Of a DNA stretch of 64,000 bases, positions 8,406-17,237 are shown one piece after another. The stretch is from Moraxellaceae bacterium AER2_44_116 (GTDB lineage: Bacteria; Pseudomonadota; Gammaproteobacteria; Pseudomonadales; Moraxellaceae), in contig VIAD01000015.1 in the NCBI GenBank assembly GCA_006546595.1, forward strand, positions 1-64,000. The letters are read 5' to 3'. Made by a program: the position numbers and the translations under genes. The first letter of the stretch is position 1. Each line of letters starts with the position of its first letter. Below the pieces are notes generated by a model that was not told the DNA's origin, ran no database searches, and saw only the letters and a program-made list of their open reading frames with translations.

Positions 8406-9121
8406 AAATGACGCTCCTGCAACCAATGTTCAACAGGATTCTCAATTTTAGACCAGCCCGTTTGACCATCGCCGATAAATCCTTTTAACCATGAACCCAT
8501 GCTAACTTTTTCAAGAATCGTAAAACTATGGGCTTCAAATCTCTCCAATCGAATATCATTAAAATTTATATAGTTGTATTTTGCTTCACCATGAATTTCA
8601 AGCAAAGAGCCATTTTTAAATTCTGTTGATAAGGCTTTAGATAATTCGTTTGAACAAACAACTTTAATCACTTCCCCACTCTCTAAGGTTAACCCGATAA
8701 AATCCTCTTTATCCTGACAATCAACTAATCGCTTTAACTGACCACGAATTACTTCCATTTGTTTAAATGAAAATCCTTTTTTGGCCTCAGGTGTGAAGGT
8801 ATAAAGACTCGTATTTTTTTCAGGATCAGAAAGAATATCCATCACCCAGTCAGTATGTTTATTGGCAAGCTGCTGTAAGGACTTAAAAGACGAGGATTTT
8901 GAAGCGATAGCTTGTTGAATATTGAGTGTTTTTTCTTCGGCATAGACAAGAGGTGTCTTTAACTGGATATAAACAGAGCCCGTTTTTATCACATCAAACG
9001 ATAGATGCTCATCACCTAGCATTTTGCAAAAATGTTGCATCAACAAGGCTAAATCGGAGGGTTTGATATTCGCTAGCACAACACCAGAGATTTTCAGAGC
9101 AAAAATAGCGTCTTCCTTCAT
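8402..9121 (-). CDS. Unknown 239-residue partner of the PIN protein
   Basis: I do not recognise a family. The start is the ATG at 9121 (MKEDAIFALKISG), preceded by GGAGGGG at proper spacing; an ATG five codons upstream lacks a site. The protein is soluble, without signal peptide or membrane segment. The N-terminal half is predicted mixed alpha/beta (FDVIKTGSVYIQLKTP). The middle has GFSFKQMEVIRGQLKRLVD and a beta-rich stretch (GLTLESGEVIKVVCS). The tail is GWSKIENPVEHWLQERHL. Its coupling to a PIN gene suggests an antitoxin or cofactor role, but its size is unusual for that. This is inference from gene order. Confidence 0.7.
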   Translation of the reverse strand: MKEDAIFALKISGVVLANIKPSDLALLMQHFCKMLGDEHLSFDVIKTGSVYIQLKTPLVYAEEKTLNIQQAIASKSSSFKSLQQLANKHTDWVMDILSDPEKNTSLYTFTPEAKKGFSFKQMEVIRGQLKRLVDCQDKEDFIGLTLESGEVIKVVCSNELSKALSTEFKNGSLLEIHGEAKYNYINFNDIRLERFEAHSFTILEKVSMGSWLKGFIGDGQTGWSKIENPVEHWLQERHL

Positions 9122-9159
9122 AATTGCCCCTCCCATTTAACTTGATAAGTTGTGAAGCC

Positions 9160-9184
9160 AGTATAGCATTTTTGCTAAAATGCT
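9160..9184 (-). promoter_or_regulatory. Candidate promoter and palindromic operator of the PIN module
   Basis: On the minus strand a -10-like TATACT (9160-9165) directly follows a perfect 8-base inverted repeat, AGCATTTT / AAAATGCT (9165-9184 on the plus strand, 4-base loop). No strong -35 is visible. A palindrome in the promoter upstream of a putative two-gene toxin-antitoxin-like unit is where an autoregulator would bind; that role is inferred. Confidence 0.4.
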
Positions 9185-9232
9185 CCATCCAACAAATCAA
9201 AACAATCCGCTAATAAACGACACATCTTGACT

Positions 9233-9529
9233 TCAATGCAACCGACTATTCGGCGGAGGCATATCCTCCTCTGGCAATGACTCATCTAAACCTTCACTTT
9301 CTTTCATCGCCGTCTCCATCGCTTCCTTGTGCATTTTGGCGACCATCTGCAAACCCATGCTAATCATCAACCGTCCTAAATGCGCGGTATTACCATTCAC
9401 CAACTCTTTAGCTTCTTGCGAAAACTTAATCGCCACAAAAGGCTCACTTGAGCCTGCGCTAGAATCCGTACGCCGTAAAACGACTTCACCACTTTCCAAT
9501 TCCACAATTTCAAGAATCGCTTCAGGCAT
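9233..9529 (-). CDS. Small conserved-looking hypothetical protein next to topA
   Basis: A protein of 98 residues (from ATG at 9529; a GTG three codons upstream is also possible). The N-terminus is beta-like and acidic (EAILEIVELESGEVVLRR). The centre is helical and Met-rich (LGRLMISMGLQMVAKMHKEAMETAMKES), and the tail is acidic and Pro-rich (LPEEDMPPP). There is no signal peptide or membrane span. It starts about 24 bases after the topA stop on the same strand, so it is probably cotranscribed. I cannot name a function. Confidence 0.7.
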   Translation of the reverse strand: MPEAILEIVELESGEVVLRRTDSSAGSSEPFVAIKFSQEAKELVNGNTAHLGRLMISMGLQMVAKMHKEAMETAMKESEGLDESLPEEDMPPPNSRLH

Positions 9530-9553
9530 AGTTAACACCCATATTCTTTCTAC

Positions 9554-12160
9554 CTATTTTGACAGCTTGCCTTTGGTGATTTTCCAATGGCCTTCACGAT
9601 AATACGCTTGCCAACCTGTCGGTTTACCCTCTTCGTCTTCCGTCATGACGTATTGCTCTTTGGCCTTCCGACTAAAGCGCAACAAACTCGGATTGCCATA
9701 ATCATCCGTCGCAGGAGCTTGCAATAAATAGTGAAATTTAGGATCTAAATGTGCCGCTAACGACTGTAACTCCGCCAAGGTTGGCGTGCGTGTTTCCCGA
9801 TGTTTGGGATACTGACTGGCGGCCAAAAACAACCCCGCCGCACCATCACGCAAGACAAAATGGTCATTTGATTTGGCACAACGAATTTCTGTCGGGACAG
9901 CATCGGCTTTCGGCGGTGCAGGCTCACCACTTTTTAACACCTTACGCGTATTGGGACAGGTTGAACAAGCAAAATACTGGCCAAAACGACCACTTTTTAG
10001 CTCCATTTTGCCGCCGCACTTATCGCACTCAACCACAGGCCCTTCGTAACCTTTGAGCTTGTAGCTGCCTTGCTCTAATAAAAAGCCATCACAATCAGGG
10101 TTATTACCACAGACGTGTAGTTTACGCTCGGTATCCACTAAGTAACTATCCATCGCTGTGCCGCATTTTGGACAGCGTTTTTTAGCACGTAGCTCGGCCG
10201 TTTCACCTTCTTCATCGTTATCGGCAAAAACAATATGTTCAACAGGCATGAGATTAATTGTGCCTTTACAACGTTCTTTCGGCGGTAAAGCATAACCTGA
10301 ACAGCCCAAAAACACGCCTGTACTGGCGGTGCGAATTTGCATCGGGCGTGTACACAAGACACATGGTAAATCAATGGCAACAGGCTGATTACGGCGCATA
10401 CCGTCTTCACCCGATGCTTGTTTCAGTTTGCCACTAAAATCGTGATAAAAATCGTTGAGTACCGTTTTCCAGTTGAGTTTACCTTCGGCTACTTTATCGA
10501 GCTCTTCTTCTAACTTAGCGGTAAAGGTATAGTCCATTAAGTTATCAAAGCTTTCTAATAAGCGTTCGGCAACAATATCACCCATTTTTTCAGCATAGAA
10601 ACGTTTGTTATCTAACTTGACGTAACCACGATCTTGAATGGTTGAGATAATTGAGGCATATGTCGAAGGACGGCCAATGCCGCGCTTTTCCAACTCTCGC
10701 ACCAATGTCGCCTCGGTAAAGCGTGGTGTGGCTTTGGTAAAATGCTGACTCGGAATCAGTTTGACTAAGGCTAAACTCTCACCAACTTTGACATTGGGTA
10801 ATACCACATCATCATTGTCTTTTTGCACGGCGGATAAGACTTTGGTAAAACCATCAAAGGTCAGAATACGACCACGCGTACGCAACTCATAATCTGCTGC
10901 CGCTACCACTAATGAGGTGCTGACATATTCGGCATCAGGCATTTGACAGGCAACAAATTGTCGCCAAATCAAATCATATAAACGTTCAGCATCGCGCTCT
11001 AAACCACTAATACTGGACGCCAGTGCATTGACATCCGAAGGGCGAATCGCTTCATGCGCTTCTTGTGCGCCACTTTTGCTGCTGTAAACATTGGGTTTAT
11101 CGAGCAGATATTTTTGACCAAACTGCAACTCAATAAACTCGCGTGCAGCCTGTACTGCATCTTGGCTCAAGTTGGTCGAATCAGTACGCATATAGGTGAT
11201 ATAACCCGCTTCATACAAACGCTGGGCAACCACCATGGTTTTTTTCACGGAAAAACCTAAACGCGTACTGGCGGCTTGTTGTAAGGTCGAGGTAATAAAG
11301 GGTGCGGGGGGACGAGTTTTCGTTGGCTTATCTTCACGCTTACTCACCACATAACTGGCGTTTTCTAAGCGTTTAACGGCAGCTAAAGTGTCCTGCTCAT
11401 TTTTAGGTTTGAAGGCTTGATCTTGATAACGGCTGACTTGCAAACCTAAGCTGTCTTTTTTCGCCGTTTGGGTTTCGGCATTCAAATCCCAAAACTCTTC
11501 GGGGACAAAGGCACGAATCTCGCGTTCTTTTTCCACGACTAAACGCACCGCCACCGATTGCACACGTCCTGCCGATAAACCACGGGCAATTTTTTCCCAC
11601 AATAATGGTGAAACCATGTAACCGACCACACGGTCTAAAAATCGACGTGCTTGTTGCGCGTTCACACGATCAATGTTTAATAATGTCGGTTGTTGAAACG
11701 CCGCAGTGATCGCGGTACGGGTAATTTCGTTAAAGACGACGCGTTGATAACGGTGCGGATTACCACCAATCACTTGTTGTAAATGCCAAGCGATGGCCTC
11801 TCCCTCTCTGTCCAAGTCGGTCGCGAGATAGATAGTGTCAACGGTTTCGGCAATGGCACGTAACTCGGCGACAACCTTTTCTTTGCCGGGCAAAATCTCA
11901 TAATGAGCGCGCCAGTCATGTTCAGGATCAACCCCCATCCGTGACACTAAGGCATTACGCGACTTAATGGCTTTTTCTTCGGGAGTTGCGCGTGTTTTAC
12001 TGACGGCTTTGGCGGGTTCTTTGTCTTCTTTTACGCCACCACTGACAGGTAAATCACGGATATGACCAATACTGGACTTAACAATAAAATCCTTGCCCAA
12101 ATATTTGTTGATGGTTTTCGCCTTCGCGGGCGATTCCACAATAACTAATGCTTTAGCCAT
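9554..12160 (-). CDS. topA: DNA topoisomerase I
   Basis: Type IA topoisomerase that relaxes negative supercoils. Full length at 868 residues (E. coli 865). The N-terminal TOPRIM domain has VIVESPAKAKTI (6-17) and the acidic DLDREGE motif (115-121). The catalytic Tyr323 lies in ITYMRTDST. The C-terminal third carries three zinc-ribbon modules with CxxC pairs (CVLC...C, CPKC...CGNNPDC, CDKC...CSTC), as in gammaproteobacterial enzymes. The ATG start follows directly on the MAKALVIVESP N-terminus expected for the family. Confidence 0.97.
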   Translation of the reverse strand: MAKALVIVESPAKAKTINKYLGKDFIVKSSIGHIRDLPVSGGVKEDKEPAKAVSKTRATPEEKAIKSRNALVSRMGVDPEHDWRAHYEILPGKEKVVAELRAIAETVDTIYLATDLDREGEAIAWHLQQVIGGNPHRYQRVVFNEITRTAITAAFQQPTLLNIDRVNAQQARRFLDRVVGYMVSPLLWEKIARGLSAGRVQSVAVRLVVEKEREIRAFVPEEFWDLNAETQTAKKDSLGLQVSRYQDQAFKPKNEQDTLAAVKRLENASYVVSKREDKPTKTRPPAPFITSTLQQAASTRLGFSVKKTMVVAQRLYEAGYITYMRTDSTNLSQDAVQAAREFIELQFGQKYLLDKPNVYSSKSGAQEAHEAIRPSDVNALASSISGLERDAERLYDLIWRQFVACQMPDAEYVSTSLVVAAADYELRTRGRILTFDGFTKVLSAVQKDNDDVVLPNVKVGESLALVKLIPSQHFTKATPRFTEATLVRELEKRGIGRPSTYASIISTIQDRGYVKLDNKRFYAEKMGDIVAERLLESFDNLMDYTFTAKLEEELDKVAEGKLNWKTVLNDFYHDFSGKLKQASGEDGMRRNQPVAIDLPCVLCTRPMQIRTASTGVFLGCSGYALPPKERCKGTINLMPVEHIVFADNDEEGETAELRAKKRCPKCGTAMDSYLVDTERKLHVCGNNPDCDGFLLEQGSYKLKGYEGPVVECDKCGGKMELKSGRFGQYFACSTCPNTRKVLKSGEPAPPKADAVPTEIRCAKSNDHFVLRDGAAGLFLAASQYPKHRETRTPTLAELQSLAAHLDPKFHYLLQAPATDDYGNPSLLRFSRKAKEQYVMTEDEEGKPTGWQAYYREGHWKITKGKLSK

Positions 12161-12513
12161 AAAAACCTAAAATATATTCGACAAAAATGTACAGAACACC
12201 GCGATTAGCGCGTTTTGCAAACATGAAATGAGAGCAAATAAGCAATAACCGCTTAAGTCCTAAGTAAAAAAGTTATTATACAACTCAGAAAGTGTTGATA
12301 TATATAAGACGTAGCAAGTTCACGGTCAAGTAAGCATACAGGAGTTAGTTTATTTTCATAGATTAACGATGCGGAAAAATCGCTGTTTCTATACTAAAAT
12401 CCGCGAACATCGCTTTTCCTTGACCTAAATTACCCTCTTCTTTTCATCTTTCCGTCATCCAAATGTAAGATAATTAGGAGTCACTCATTCTCTTTGGCAG
12501 GAAAACCCATGTT
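12161..12513. other. Divergent spacer between topA and zntB-like gene
   Basis: About 350 bases without a gene. The left third contains a MITE-like repeat copy (listed separately). The rest is A+T-rich and must contain promoters for topA (leftward) and the transporter (rightward), but no promoter stands out enough to call. Confidence 0.55.
12190..12263. repeat. MITE-like element D, copy 2 (short, one eroded end)
   Basis: Contains ACCGCGATTAGCGCGTTTTG (12198-12217), identical to 27955-27974. Its right end, AGCAATAACCGCTTAAGTCC, is nearly the same as the right end of the larger copy at 28048-28070. The middle is shorter and unrelated, and the left terminal repeat is not recognisable, so this appears to be a deleted copy. 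Confidence 0.75.
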
Positions 12514-13530
12514 ATGAACAGCTCTGTCAAACTGTACGGCTCAGATCAATTTGGGTTGATTTGTGGTTATTTATTTCATCCTGTTTCGGGTAGTCGGGTG
12601 ATTTCGTCGGAGCAAGCAGCCAATTGGCTGCTACAAGAAAAAGACACGCCGAGTGAAGGTTTTATTTGGCTGCATTTTAACTTAGCCAATACTGCCAGTG
12701 AAAAATGGTTAGCGCGCTATCTTCAACTCTCCGAAGTTTTTTATGAAGCCTTGCATGAAGGTGTACGTTCGACACGAATTGAATATGTTGATGACACCCT
12801 AATTGCCGTTATCAATGATGTGTTGTTTGATTTTTCGTTTGAAACCTCGGATGTTGCGACGCTGTGGTTAAGTGTCAATGAACGCGTGGTGATTAGCGCA
12901 CGCGCCAAACCGTTACGCTCGATTGATCGTTTACGTGCAGCCGTCAAAGGCGGCGAGAACTTCACTTCACCTGTCGATTTGTTGGTTCATTTATTACGTG
13001 ACCAAGCCGATGTCCTAACATTGATCGTCCGAGATATTGCGGACAAAGTGGATCACGTTGAGGATCGTCTCTTAGCCAACAAACTGGAACGTAATCGCGC
13101 TAACCTAGGTAACGCTCGACGTTTACTGATTCGCTTACAACGCTTATTAGCTCCTGAACCCTCCGCCTTGTTTCGCTTGTTGAATCGGCCACCGATTTGG
13201 ATGGCAGAAGATGATTTACAGAATTTCCGCCAATCCACCGAAGAGTTCTCGACCGTCTTGCGTGATATGACATCATTGCAAGAACGGATTAAGTTATTAC
13301 AGGAAGAAATCGCCGCTTATATCAATGAACAAAATAACCGCAGTTTATTCGTCTTAACGACGGTTACGGTATTGGCGTTACCAATTAATATTATTGCAGG
13401 TTTATTGGGGATGAATGTCGGAGGGATTCCATTAGCCGAGTCAACTGAGGGCTTTTGGGTGGTGGTGTGTATTGTCGCCACATTTACGGCGATTGCGGGA
13501 TGGTTGGCGTTTGGTAGGGAGAGGGATTGA
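12514..13530 (+). CDS. zntB: CorA-superfamily zinc transporter, ZntB-like
   Basis: Metal-ion transporter of 338 residues with the usual layout: a large cytoplasmic N-terminal domain (1-270), a long helix, then two C-terminal membrane spans (about 278-300 and 313-333). The signature GMN is present at 299-301 followed by VGGIP, which resembles ZntB (GMNxGGIP) more than CorA. ZntB moves Zn2+ across the inner membrane; assignment to Zn2+ rather than Mg2+ rests on that motif. The gene stands alone, divergent from topA. Confidence 0.88.
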   Translation: MNSSVKLYGSDQFGLICGYLFHPVSGSRVISSEQAANWLLQEKDTPSEGFIWLHFNLANTASEKWLARYLQLSEVFYEALHEGVRSTRIEYVDDTLIAVINDVLFDFSFETSDVATLWLSVNERVVISARAKPLRSIDRLRAAVKGGENFTSPVDLLVHLLRDQADVLTLIVRDIADKVDHVEDRLLANKLERNRANLGNARRLLIRLQRLLAPEPSALFRLLNRPPIWMAEDDLQNFRQSTEEFSTVLRDMTSLQERIKLLQEEIAAYINEQNNRSLFVLTTVTVLALPINIIAGLLGMNVGGIPLAESTEGFWVVVCIVATFTAIAGWLAFGRERD

Positions 13531-13581
13531 AAAATATAAATACCTTTTTAGACTTTCTATATTTATCCTCCACTAAATTAT

Positions 13582-13597
13582 ACTTTATAATATAAGT
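13582..13597 (+). promoter_or_regulatory. Candidate -10 and operator upstream of vapBC-like genes
   Basis: A consensus -10 TATAAT (13586-13591) sits inside the near-palindrome ACTTTATAATATAAGT, about 32 bases before the antitoxin ATG. Ribbon-helix-helix antitoxins usually repress their own promoter through such palindromes. The -35 is not convincing. Confidence 0.4.
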
Positions 13598-13623
13598 GTT
13601 CCAATATTTTAACAGAGGTATCT

Positions 13624-13851
13624 ATGTCGCAAATTACCTTGTATTTAGACGACGAAGCAGAAGTCTTATTACGCAACTGTGCACAAAGTGCTGGCTTATC
13701 CAACAGTAAATGGGTAGCAAACCTTATTCACCAATATGCTAAAACGCAATGGCCTGCAGAGATATTGCAACTGGCTGGTGCATTTCCTGATTTCCCCTTA
13801 CACAATGAACAAAGTACAGAAATACCAGATGTACAACGGATTGGTTTTTAA
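13624..13851 (+). CDS. Ribbon-helix-helix antitoxin (VapB/FitA-like)
   Basis: A 75-residue protein whose first 45 residues fit a ribbon-helix-helix DNA-binding fold: the strand QITLYLDD followed by two helices (EAEVLLRNCAQSAGLSNSKWVANLIHQYA). The C-terminal part (FPDFPLHNEQ...) would be the toxin-binding segment. AGAGG lies upstream at good spacing. Its TAA overlaps the ATG of the PIN toxin by one base, the standard antitoxin-then-toxin order of type II modules. Confidence 0.85.
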   Translation: MSQITLYLDDEAEVLLRNCAQSAGLSNSKWVANLIHQYAKTQWPAEILQLAGAFPDFPLHNEQSTEIPDVQRIGF

Positions 13852-14264
13852 TGTTTGTTTTGGATAGCAATACCATTAGTTATTATTTCCGCAACGAACC
13901 TTGTGTCGTGCAGGAGCTACAAGCAATCTCACCTAACCACATTGCTGTTCCTGCCATTGTAGTTTACGAGCTGAAATATGGTTTATTGCGACTACCACCA
14001 GAGGTGTGCAAACCACGCATGCACGCACTGGAGAAGTTTCTACGCTTTATGACCATTTTGCCTTTTGATGAGTCAGCCGCTGGATACGCTGCAAGAGTTC
14101 GTAGTGAGTTGGAACAGCAAGGCACACCAATTGGCACACATGACATATTAATTGCTGCAACGACATTAGCCGTACAAGGAACTTTAGTAACGCGTAATGT
14201 GCGCGAATTTTCACGGGTCAATGGCTTGAGTTGGGTTAACTGGCATAACGATAAATCGGTTTGA
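13851..14264 (+). CDS. PIN-domain toxin (VapC/FitB-like)
   Basis: A 137-residue PIN ribonuclease, the toxin partner of the preceding antitoxin. Acidic site residues are visible: D5 (FVLDSNTISYYF), E40 (VVYELKYGL), D98 (IGTHDILIAA), and the TRNxxxF motif (114-120) that closes the VapC active site. VapC toxins inhibit growth by cleaving tRNA or rRNA when free of antitoxin; the specific target here is unknown. It is intact and of normal length, so the module is probably functional. Confidence 0.9.
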   Translation: MFVLDSNTISYYFRNEPCVVQELQAISPNHIAVPAIVVYELKYGLLRLPPEVCKPRMHALEKFLRFMTILPFDESAAGYAARVRSELEQQGTPIGTHDILIAATTLAVQGTLVTRNVREFSRVNGLSWVNWHNDKSV

Positions 14265-14304
14265 GGCGAGGTTAAAACTCAGCCTACGACAATTAAATAG
14301 TTCA

Positions 14305-14733
14305 TTATTTCGCCAATGCTTGCAACCAATTTTTCAATGGCTCAAGCACTTCAACCCCTGCTTCTTCATACCAATAAAAACTAATGCTATTCGCCTGCCC
14401 TTCAACCGCTAAAACGACACTGGCAATATCAGGAATCGGTTGCTTACGAATCACGTCATTACCAGCAACTGCTTTCCATGAGTGATCACTTTGTTTCTCT
14501 GCGCGCCAATAGGGCATGGTGGCGGTCGGTATAATAACGCTATAGCAGGCAATAAACCGCTTACTATCCGTTTGCAACCAATTAGGTGGCGGTACTAAGT
14601 GCGGTTGAATATTCATTTTTTTGGCCGTGTTGCGTAATAACAACTCCGCTTGCTCACGCGGATTCGGCCTTAGCATCAACATTTGACCACCAACAAATAC
14701 CAACACTAACGCTAAAATCCACCAAAAACTCAT
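14305..14733 (-). CDS. Hypothetical membrane-anchored protein
   Basis: A 142-residue protein of unknown family. Residues 3-20 form one membrane span (FWWILALVLVFVGGQMLML), followed by a soluble domain with several Trp/Tyr residues (PPPNWLQ, PYWRAEKQ, SFYWYEEAGVE). The short N-terminus before the span suggests a type II-like anchor or an uncleaved signal. It lies on the minus strand between the vapBC-like pair and the four-cysteine paralogues, with a palindromic repeat just upstream. Confidence 0.7.
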   Translation of the reverse strand: MSFWWILALVLVFVGGQMLMLRPNPREQAELLLRNTAKKMNIQPHLVPPPNWLQTDSKRFIACYSVIIPTATMPYWRAEKQSDHSWKAVAGNDVIRKQPIPDIASVVLAVEGQANSISFYWYEEAGVEVLEPLKNWLQALAK

Positions 14734-14756
14734 TATAAATTCCTAAAAAAATTTAA

Positions 14757-14826
14757 GGCTTCGACTCCGCTCAGCCATCACGACTTTCAGCCAAGGCATC
14801 AACGCTCCCTGAGCGGAATCGAAGGG
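14757..14826. repeat. Palindromic repeat family A, copy 1
   Basis: CTTCGACTCCGCTCAG (14759-14774) pairs with CTGAGCGGAATCGAAG (14809-14824), with one mismatch, around a 34-base interior. It lies between two minus-strand genes. Confidence 0.85.
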
Positions 14827-14833
14827 TAAACTA

Positions 14834-15514
14834 TTATTCAATACTGGTAAAAAAGACATTTTTCATTTTAGCCAATTGGCTATCTAATGATGTCGAAATA
14901 CTCGCGGACACGGTAAAGAAACTCAATAACGCCTTGGAGTTAGAATCACTATTAAACGCAGCCATTACCCGTTGCCAAAAAGCATGATTCACTAATTGTA
15001 ATTCCGCGTGCTCTTTTATTAAGCCTCGCAGCTCCCAATCGGGTATGCCACCTTCACGCCACACGAAATATTGCTTCATTAAATACACCGACGCTAAACG
15101 CAAAATGGACTCTTCACGATTGGCGAACGGTAAATGGGTGCGTGCATTCGGCTTTAAATCACAAAAAACGGGGCAAGCACTGGTCGCCATAATCAACCCC
15201 ATTAAACCACGCACCCCTTCTTCTAAAGTCACCCGTTTAACGTACTCTCTTTCTGCCGTTAATACCCGTACATTCACTTTGGTTAAGGCCGAAATTTTCT
15301 GTAAATCTTGAATCACTTTATCGAGGTCTAAAGCCGCAGGACAATGACTATACACTTTTTTATCCAGTGGACAGTTTTTACATTGATTATTGGTTAACTT
15401 TGTCCATTCGGGAGCATTACTGTAATCGGCATGAATACTAAAACGACGATTGACGTGGACATCGTAATTCAGGTCTAAGCCGTCATCAAAGGAAAAAAAA
15501 TATTGAACGATCAT
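14834..15514 (-). CDS. Four-cysteine protein, paralogue 1 (possibly DUF6901)
   Basis: A 226-residue soluble protein with no signal peptide. The cysteines C45 and C48 (NQCKNCPL), C58 (SHCPAALDL) and C114 (ATSACPVF) are all conserved in the adjacent paralogue, and their spacing suggests a metal or iron-sulfur site. A predicted helical C-terminal half follows (YLMKQYFVWREGG..., FWQRVMAAFNSDSN). The NxCxxCPL...CPAAL pattern resembles what I remember of DUF6901, whose function is unknown. It is roughly 60 percent identical by eye to the next gene, hence a tandem duplication. Confidence 0.75.
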   Translation of the reverse strand: MIVQYFFSFDDGLDLNYDVHVNRRFSIHADYSNAPEWTKLTNNQCKNCPLDKKVYSHCPAALDLDKVIQDLQKISALTKVNVRVLTAEREYVKRVTLEEGVRGLMGLIMATSACPVFCDLKPNARTHLPFANREESILRLASVYLMKQYFVWREGGIPDWELRGLIKEHAELQLVNHAFWQRVMAAFNSDSNSKALLSFFTVSASISTSLDSQLAKMKNVFFTSIE

Positions 15515-15618
15515 GATGATTAACCTGTAGGAATAAGCCGTCTATTGTTTTTAGAAGCACTCGTTGCTGAGTATTCCCTTTTTGTTGTGACTCTTTTGTT
15601 GTTATGCGCTTTAGGTGA

Positions 15619-16293
15619 CTAACTGCTATAAAACACGCTTTTCATTTTGCCGAGCTGACTTTGTAAAGAAGCAGAAACGCTAGATGACATCGTAAAAAAG
15701 CTTAATAAAGCTTTTGAATTCGCATCACTTTGAAAAGCGGTCATCGTGCGTTGCCAAAAGGCATGATTCACCAGTTGTAATTGCTCATTGGTTTTGATTA
15801 ACCCTTTTAACTCCCAATCAGGCTCGCCACCTTCGTTGGCAATTAAATATTGGTGCATTAGGTACAACGAAGCAGAACGAAGAATAAACTCCTCACGGCT
15901 AGCAAACGGTAAATGATGACGCGCATTGGGACGCAAGGTATTAAAAACAGGACACGCACTGGTAGCCATAATCAAGCCCATTAATGCACGAACACCCTCT
16001 TCTAAGGTCACGCGCTTGGAGTACTCACGTTCTGGGGTGGCAACACGAACATTCACTTTGGTTGACGCAGGTGTTTTCTGAAAGTCAGCCATGACTTTAT
16101 CTAAATCTAACGCCGCTGGACAATGACTAAATACCGTTTTTTTTAATGGGCAATTTTGACATTGATTATTATCGAGTTTTGTCCAATCAGGAGCAGAACT
16201 TAAATTTTGCTTGAAGTCGAATTCACGCTCTAAATCGACTTCAAAATTGAGTTGTTGACCAGTATCAAAATCAAAAAAGTATTGAATAATCAT
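15619..16293 (-). CDS. Four-cysteine protein, paralogue 2 (possibly DUF6901)
   Basis: A 224-residue paralogue of the gene at 14834, in the same orientation. All four cysteines are at the same positions (C45, C48, C58, C114), as are the blocks VTLEEGVRxLMGLIMATSACPVF and NARxHLPFAxREE. The divergence is spread along the whole length, with insertions absent, indicating an old duplication under selection rather than a recent copy. A cofactor-binding role is inferred from the cysteines. No partner enzyme is evident beside them, unless the MOSC protein at 16383 is related. Confidence 0.75.
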   Translation of the reverse strand: MIIQYFFDFDTGQQLNFEVDLEREFDFKQNLSSAPDWTKLDNNQCQNCPLKKTVFSHCPAALDLDKVMADFQKTPASTKVNVRVATPEREYSKRVTLEEGVRALMGLIMATSACPVFNTLRPNARHHLPFASREEFILRSASLYLMHQYLIANEGGEPDWELKGLIKTNEQLQLVNHAFWQRTMTAFQSDANSKALLSFFTMSSSVSASLQSQLGKMKSVFYSS

Positions 16294-16382
16294 TATTATC
16301 GTGCCTTAACATCATAGGGTAAACTTTATCTGCCTACAGTAGTAGAAAACTAACAACATTGACAATGTTTCATCTGTTGTTT

Positions 16383-17189
16383 TTAGCTTAAAAACTCAAC
16401 TTTATCACCGACATTCAAGACAACACGCGCTTGTGCCTGCTTAATAATCGCATTTTGGCCTAAATAGGTTTTACCATCCTCACGCCGACGATGTTGTTGT
16501 AATATTTTTAATAAGCTACTGTCTTTCTCACCCGTTTCAGGATCAATCGAAGGGATAACACAGCGTGAACATGGTTTAACCAACGCTAATTCTGTTTCGC
16601 CTATTTTTAAGCCTCGACATTGATCTTCCCAATAAGAGGGGAAATCACCCGCAATCACAATATTAGGTCGAAAGCGTCGCCAATTAATCGTTTGTTGCCA
16701 ATGCTGACTTAAGTCATCAAAACTGGCTTGACTAATCACTAAAATAGGAAAGCCATCCGAAAAAGCCGTTTGATGCCCCTCACCTGCCCACGCGGGATCC
16801 ACTTCACGTTGACTCTGTTCAGGAAAGTAAACCAAGCGCACGGAAAAACCTAAATAGTCGCTAAACCATTGATCGGCGTGAGAACTCACCGTTAAAGCCA
16901 TGACCACGTCTTGCCATACCAAGACAGAAAGTGCTTGGGGATGATGAGGCATGGCGATTAGCGACGGCATATTCGGGGCTGTCACATGCAAGATATCTGC
17001 AATGACTTGGCAGTGAATTAAAGCCATTTTGGCATATTGCCGTTGGGTAACAAATTTGCCGTTATCATCCACCAATAGCCAGCGTCGATCCCACTGCAAG
17101 CCTAATGACGTCAGTTCAACCTGCTGTAAAGCAATCCCTGCGGCAGACTTTAGGGGATAGATGGCGAGTTGTGAAATATAAGCCGACAT
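16383..17189 (-). CDS. MOSC-domain protein (YcbX/mARC-like)
   Basis: A 268-residue molybdenum-cofactor-binding reductase-type protein. The N-terminal MOSC beta-barrel domain begins ISQLAIYPLKSAAGIAL (4-20), and the MOSC domain proper includes FPILVISQAS (147-156), NWRRFRPNIVI (169-179) and KPCSRCVIPSIDPETGE (205-221), with C207/C210 in the position of the molybdenum-ligating Cys segment. The family includes YcbX, which reduces N-hydroxylated bases together with a reductase. Unlike E. coli YcbX, no C-terminal ferredoxin domain is present, so an external electron donor would be needed. Confidence 0.88.
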   Translation of the reverse strand: MSAYISQLAIYPLKSAAGIALQQVELTSLGLQWDRRWLLVDDNGKFVTQRQYAKMALIHCQVIADILHVTAPNMPSLIAMPHHPQALSVLVWQDVVMALTVSSHADQWFSDYLGFSVRLVYFPEQSQREVDPAWAGEGHQTAFSDGFPILVISQASFDDLSQHWQQTINWRRFRPNIVIAGDFPSYWEDQCRGLKIGETELALVKPCSRCVIPSIDPETGEKDSSLLKILQQHRRREDGKTYLGQNAIIKQAQARVVLNVGDKVEFLS

Positions 17190-17237
17190 TTAGTTATCCT
17201 TTTTTAGATTAGGGCTGTTGACGTTTGCTTAAACAAT

